Positions 59,801 to 64,000 of a stretch of 64,000 bases of DNA are shown in pieces. The notes beneath the pieces were generated by a model. The model did no database searches. It saw only the letters and a program-made list of their open reading frames with translations, and had not been told where the DNA came from. The position numbers and the translations under genes were made by a program. Origin of the DNA: Smittia aterrima (taxonomy: Eukaryota; Arthropoda; Insecta; Diptera; Chironomidae); the NCBI GenBank assembly GCA_033063855.1, contig CP093829.1:9558243-9622242 (forward strand). The letters are read 5' to 3'. Each line of letters begins with the position of its first letter. Within the stretch, counting starts at the first letter, position 1.

Positions 59801-62800
59801 CACTCAAATACAATGCGACGCTTCCTGAACATCTCTGGCTGACACAACTCATCGATATGTTTGATATCAAAGAGGATCCTGTGCCGGGCTACACTCCTTA
59901 CACAAACTTAACTGAATTCCATGTGCATTTGTGGGATTGTGCTGTCGATTATCGGCCACTTTATTATACAACTAGAGCGATGGCTACAATCGGAAACTTT
60001 TCTGTCAGTTCAAATATCGCAACGGGAAGCATTGGCTGCACTCTTAGATTTGTTGCTGAAGAAGTTGCTCTTTGCTTAGCGCCACAAAAAATCTTGGAAC
60101 ACAGTGATCGACCTGATGACAATAAAATTACTTCGCTTCCATCAAACGATCTGGTTTGTATTGGCGATTTAGGATTGTTCGATATTTCTCTTCGACTGAA
60201 CGAGAAAGTTACGCCGTTGTCACCAAAATATGATCTTCGAGCCGCAATCAAGGACGTTCACATTCGAACGTGCTCAGACTCAGGGAAAGCGCTGCTCGAA
60301 TTCATCAGTTACCTGGCAACGGAAGGCGATCTGGTTGCGGGACACAATGTTGATGACGCACAAAGTGAAGCATCAAGCATGCAACAAATGAATGAACCTG
60401 AAGATGAATTGCTTCAAATGAAAACTTCGGATCGAACAGCTCCTGAAGTCACGCCAACTCAACAACAACATGTGAACACTTTGATGGCTGACGCAATGGA
60501 GGAAAGCATTTACATTCAGAATGTTCAGAACTCGTCAAACGACTCTGACGAGATCGTTGATCTTGGGACTGACGTCTTCTTCTTTCCCGATGAACAAACG
60601 AAGCGAAACGATGCTAGATTTGGCGAATCCTCAAGAAAAATCGACAGCTGCAAGCGACGGTACGCGAGTGAAGATTCGATTAGCATCGACTCATCGAGTT
60701 ATCGAGATGATGATGAAATCTTTGTTCGTCGATTCGAACAGAAAGAAGAAGACTCCGGAAGCGTCAACACTGAAATGCGAGAACTTCTTGATTTCGAGTC
60801 TTCTGTGATGATTGGAATGAAGGAGCCACTTGAAGATTTTGATCCCTTGATGCCACAAGTCGAAATGGATTTGGGTGACATTTCAAAGTTTGATACTCCT
60901 CCGAAACGCCAGCAACCTCCTCCGAGGAAAGACAGCTCTGACTCTGACGATGATTTCTGTATCGTTGCTGATGAAGAACGACCGAATTACAATGATGTAC
61001 CTGTTCAAACTGATGATCCGATCAGAATCGTCGACAACCACTTCAGCGCTCCGCATGGAAAACCAGATTTGCTTAAAGCTCCAGCTGACTTCCCAATGGC
61101 TGTACAACGTTATACACTTTGCGAAATGTCTCTCGTTTGGCATATGTACGGAGGTCACGATTTTCCAAGCGACGATGAAAAGAAGAAAGAGCGTGAGGAA
61201 CGTGAAGAATTGTAAGTTTCATTCTCTCGAACATTGAAGACTTCAAATGACAATTTTTTCTTTACTTTTAGAAACAGACGAGCTTTCACTAGCCATTACC
61301 CGATGTCAGAAGTTTACAAGATGGGAGTTTCCTACACAAAAGGTTCTCCAAGTTTGACTTTAGGCGGAAGCAGTGGAAACAATCAAACGAAGTTGACATG
61401 GAAGAATCGCGGCGGCTACGGAAGAAAGCATGACGTTCTATTGGAAATTACACTGAACAAAGTTCGATTCTCAAATGAAACTTACCCAACATCAACCGAG
61501 CAAGCATCGCGACAAGTTTTACTTGTAACTGATCTTGAGATTCGTGATCGACTCTCAGTCTCAAACATCAATAAGTTCTTGTATCATCCAACGGTTGGAT
61601 TCAAGTCGAGACAAGGCAACAACCACTCGTTGGTGGTTAAATCTCTTTTCATTCGACCAGACCCAGCGTTGAAGCGAGCAGAATGTTGTTTGAGAATTTC
61701 TCTTCTCCCGATTCGACTCAACATTGATCAGGATTCACTTCTTTTCCTGATCAACTTCTTCCATGAACTCGCCGTATCTGGAGAAATCACTGAATCAAAA
61801 GCTAACATGACTTTGAAGCCTCATCAACCTCCTGTGATGATGGTTGAGGTTCCTGAAGCAGCACAAGAGCTTCAAGCTAGAAAACTCGTCTCAGACAATT
61901 TGTCGCTTCTTCTTAACGACGAAGAGACGAAAAAGGAAAAAGAACCAACTGAAGTTAAAAGTGAACCTGCTCCTGATGCTTCATCTCCAATCTTTTTCCG
62001 ACACATTATCTTCAGTCCTGAAGTTTCAATTCGATTGGATTATCAAGGAAAACGTGTCGAGATGTCACATGGTCCCTTGGCTGGTCTCATCATGGGACTC
62101 GGACAACTTCTTTGCTCTGAAATTCGTTTGAAAAGAATTTCTTATCGTCACGGCATCTTAGGATTTGATAAATTGATCGACTACTTGATACAAGAGTGGC
62201 TTCAAGACATCAAGAAACGTCAATTACCGAAGATTCTTGGAGGCGTTGGACCGATGTACTCGCTTGTACAACTTTGTAAGTGAAGAAATTATCTTTGTTA
62301 TCAAGTTCCTCATAAAATTATTTTCTTTCAGTCCAAGGAATCTTCGATTTGTTCTGGTTACCAATCGAGCAATATCAAAAGGATGGACGGATTGTTCGAG
62401 GTCTTCAACGTGGTGCACAAAGCTTTACAGCACGAACCGCCTTGGCAGCTTTAGAGATCACAACGAGACTCATCTACTTACTTCAGGTTTGAGATTTTAA
62501 AACAATTTATTTTCTCGTGAAGTTTACTAAATAATTTTCTTTTACAGATAACCGCTGAGACAGCTTATGATATGGTTTCACCAGCGGGACCTTCTGTTCG
62601 TCGTCGCGTTAATCGCAAAGGCAAAAGAAAAAGAATTCATCCGCCTCAGGTAAAAAATTATTTCTTTCCATTTTAATCAAGTTTCTAATTGAACTTCAAT
62701 TATCTTCCGCAGGATATTCGTGAAGGAATGTCGAACGCTTACAACATCTTCAAAGATGGAATTGGCGATACAGCCACAACATTCATGCAAGTCGCAGCAT

Positions 62801-62991
62801 TGGAACACGATCAGAAAGGTTATTCTGGTGCTGTCGGAGCTGTCATTCGACAACTTCCTGGAACCGTCGTTCAACCGATCGTGCTCGCTACGAAAGCTAC
62901 AAACAACGTTCTTGGCGGGCTCAAAAACGAGTTGATTCCGAATGCTCGCATCGAGGCAAAGGAAAAGTGGAAAGACGACGATGAGAATTAA
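53874..62991 (+). CDS. Atg2: Autophagy-related protein 2, lipid-transfer protein
   Basis: Twelve exons: 53874-54044, 55549-55720, 56332-56487, 56544-56646, 56704-57798, 57858-58807, 58867-58990, 59052-61211, 61272-62275, 62332-62486, 62548-62649 and 62713-62991. All phases close to 2156 residues, somewhat longer than the usual 1900-2000, with extra length in acidic, Ser-rich linkers. The chorein-type N-terminus is MPWFNLNFSDFIKKRVCKFL. Conserved C-terminal marks are GIFDLFWLPIEQYQKDGRIV with RGLQRGAQSFT, and the final amphipathic region GMSNAYNIFKDGIGDTATTF. Atg2 is a rod-shaped bridge that moves phospholipids from the ER to the growing autophagosome together with Atg9 and Atg18/WIPI. The first two introns (1.5 and 0.6 kb) are long and the others are 53-75 bp. 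ATG 53874 is chosen because MPWF is the family start. Confidence 0.95.
54045..55548. other. Long first intron of Atg2
   Basis: 1504 bp starting gtgaga and ending atctgtag. A 107-codon frame at 54817-55140 has no recognisable domain and is flanked by no splice sites of fitting phase, so I do not call it an exon. Nothing else stands out; early introns of housekeeping genes often carry promoter-proximal elements. Confidence 0.5.
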
Positions 62992-63261
62992 TTTTAGCGG
63001 AACAAACTTTCAAATTTTATTTATTTTGAAAAAGATTTTTTCTGTCGTAGCGTAAATTTAAATCTTTAACAAATTGTTGTCGCTCCCGCATTATCTGAAT
63101 TTTAACAATCCGATTAATCAAAGCTTTGTTTTTTTCTACACGCAATTTAGGAAAAGATTTGACAAATTTTCCTTTTTCCTATCAAATTTTATTTTTGGAA
63201 TAAAGAAAACAAAAGAGTTTAATACTTAAAATTGAGTTATTCCTTGAGTGAGCAGCAGTGA
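62992..63261. other. Gap between convergent Atg2 and cysteine-rich gene
   Basis: 270 bp holding both 3' UTRs. An AATAAA at about 63199-63204 on the plus strand fits Atg2. Nothing else is recognised. Confidence 0.5.
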
Positions 63262-63668
63262 TCAGAGGTTTCTGTAAGGATTATAACAACAGCATCTTGT
63301 TATCAGTTGATGCTCAGCGCATGAGTTGGCGTGAAGGAACGTACAAGGAGTGAAAGCACATTGTGGCGATGGAAGTCCGCAACTAAAACAAAGAAGAATC
63401 ATTGTTGTCATGAGCAAGAATATTTCGCAACTGTCTCTTGTTTGCTTAAGTAGATTTTCTGTTGAATGAAGTCATTAACTCACCAACAAGCGTCGTGAAA
63501 GATTTTGTAATCGCAATAAGGGTAAACTGAGGCATCACAAGCCGGACAACCGCGACCTATTGAATCTTTTTCAATCAAGTTCTCGTCCTTAGTCTTCACG
63601 AAGTTGTCCAACAGCAAACTCTGAGGTGGAACATCTGGAATTAAACGAAGCAGTTCGTGCGAGGTCAT
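63262..63668 (-). CDS. Cysteine-rich small protein, probably part of a secreted protein gene
   Basis: Two exons on the minus strand, 63484-63668 and 63262-63382, joined with phases that close, give 101 residues if translation starts at the ATG at 63668. The N-terminal half (MTSHELLRLIPDVPPQSLLL) is followed by a cysteine-rich half with 14 Cys: GCPACDASVYPYCDY, HDACCCGLPSPQC, TPCTFLHANSC and CCCYNPYRNL at the end. Such density implies disulfides and secretion, yet this ATG has no signal peptide. A signal-like exon lies upstream at 63915-64000, but its phase does not join directly to this one, so an exon may be missing from my model. The gene converges with Atg2, 270 bp apart. I do not recognise the family. 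Confidence 0.6.
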
Positions 63669-63914
63669 TCTTTTTGCGGTTTTAACATTTTATTGAACTA
63701 CGCAAAGTCAACAGTGCGATGATCTTTATAGAACAACAAGTTAGCAAAAAAAAAACTTAATTGAGACTGTTTAGACAGAGCAAACTATCAATCTTATTGT
63801 CTTAAACTAATTAATTTCTAACTTGCTTGCTCTTAAATTCCTTGTTGATTCAGCATAAACCGTTAGAATCTTAATCTTCTTCTCGATGATCATAAAACTT
63901 TGTTCGTAATAAAG

Positions 63915-64000
63915 TTAACTTACAGCGATATCCGCCACTAACGTCAGAGTTCTGTTGTTGATTCGCAGAACTTGATGAAATCGAGATCAAAATAATGACG
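63915..64000 (-). CDS. Partial exon with signal-peptide-like end, cut by the window edge
   Basis: Minus-strand open stretch reading VIILISISSSSANQQQNSDV, then SGGYRC, up to a donor (gtaagt, GT at about 63913-63914). It looks like the hydrophobic end and cleavage region of a signal peptide. It probably is the first exon of the cysteine-rich gene downstream, but the phase (one base left over) does not fit the frame at 63668. The real start lies beyond the window. Confidence 0.4.

Overview
This window reads as nuclear DNA of an insect, most likely a nematoceran fly of the non-biting midge type (Chironomidae; a compact genome such as Clunio is plausible). The grounds are AT-rich DNA, many introns of only 50-90 bp with GT-AG ends, short intergenic gaps between housekeeping genes, and clear insect orthologues (scarecrow, Cyclin G, Atg2, Rat1). 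The species is an inference; the gene content fits a dipteran well. All gene models were built by eye from reading frames plus splice sites whose phases close exactly.

Region 1 (1-5.3 kb) is packed: a PAK1IP1/Mak11 WD40 protein (+), the bHLH-zipper protein Max (-), the protein farnesyltransferase beta subunit (+) and an unknown single-pass membrane protein (-). Max and FNTB diverge from a 195-bp shared promoter. Region 2 (5.3-12.9 kb) holds Cyclin G with long gene-free flanks. Region 3 (12.9-17.7 kb) has EMC1 (-) and a TMUB-type ubiquitin-like membrane protein (+), again divergent, from a 269-bp gap; both are tied to the ER membrane.

Region 4 (17.7-25.4 kb) is the accessory, fast-evolving part. 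It has two tandem F-box/LRR-like genes with duplicated 5' UTR introns, three copies of their 3' flank (one looks like the tail of a lost third gene), a decayed Tc1/mariner transposon with 38-bp terminal inverted repeats and TA target duplication, an orphan basic-tailed protein, and an intronless spastin-like AAA ATPase with an altered pore loop.

Region 5 (25.8-32.7 kb) is Rat1/XRN2. Its 3.7-kb last intron contains, on the opposite strand, a two-exon esterase-like gene whose catalytic serine is replaced. A small secreted Kunitz-type protein follows (33.8-34.2 kb).

Region 6 (34.2-53.9 kb) is dominated by scarecrow (NK2 homeobox, minus strand, 6 exons over 8.8 kb), flanked by about 7 kb and 3.5 kb without recognisable genes, a typical landscape for a developmental regulator. 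A near-perfect 27-bp hairpin of pre-miRNA size lies at 53.4 kb. Region 7 (53.9-63 kb) is Atg2 (12 exons, 2156 codons). The window ends with a small cysteine-rich gene on the minus strand that appears to continue past the edge.
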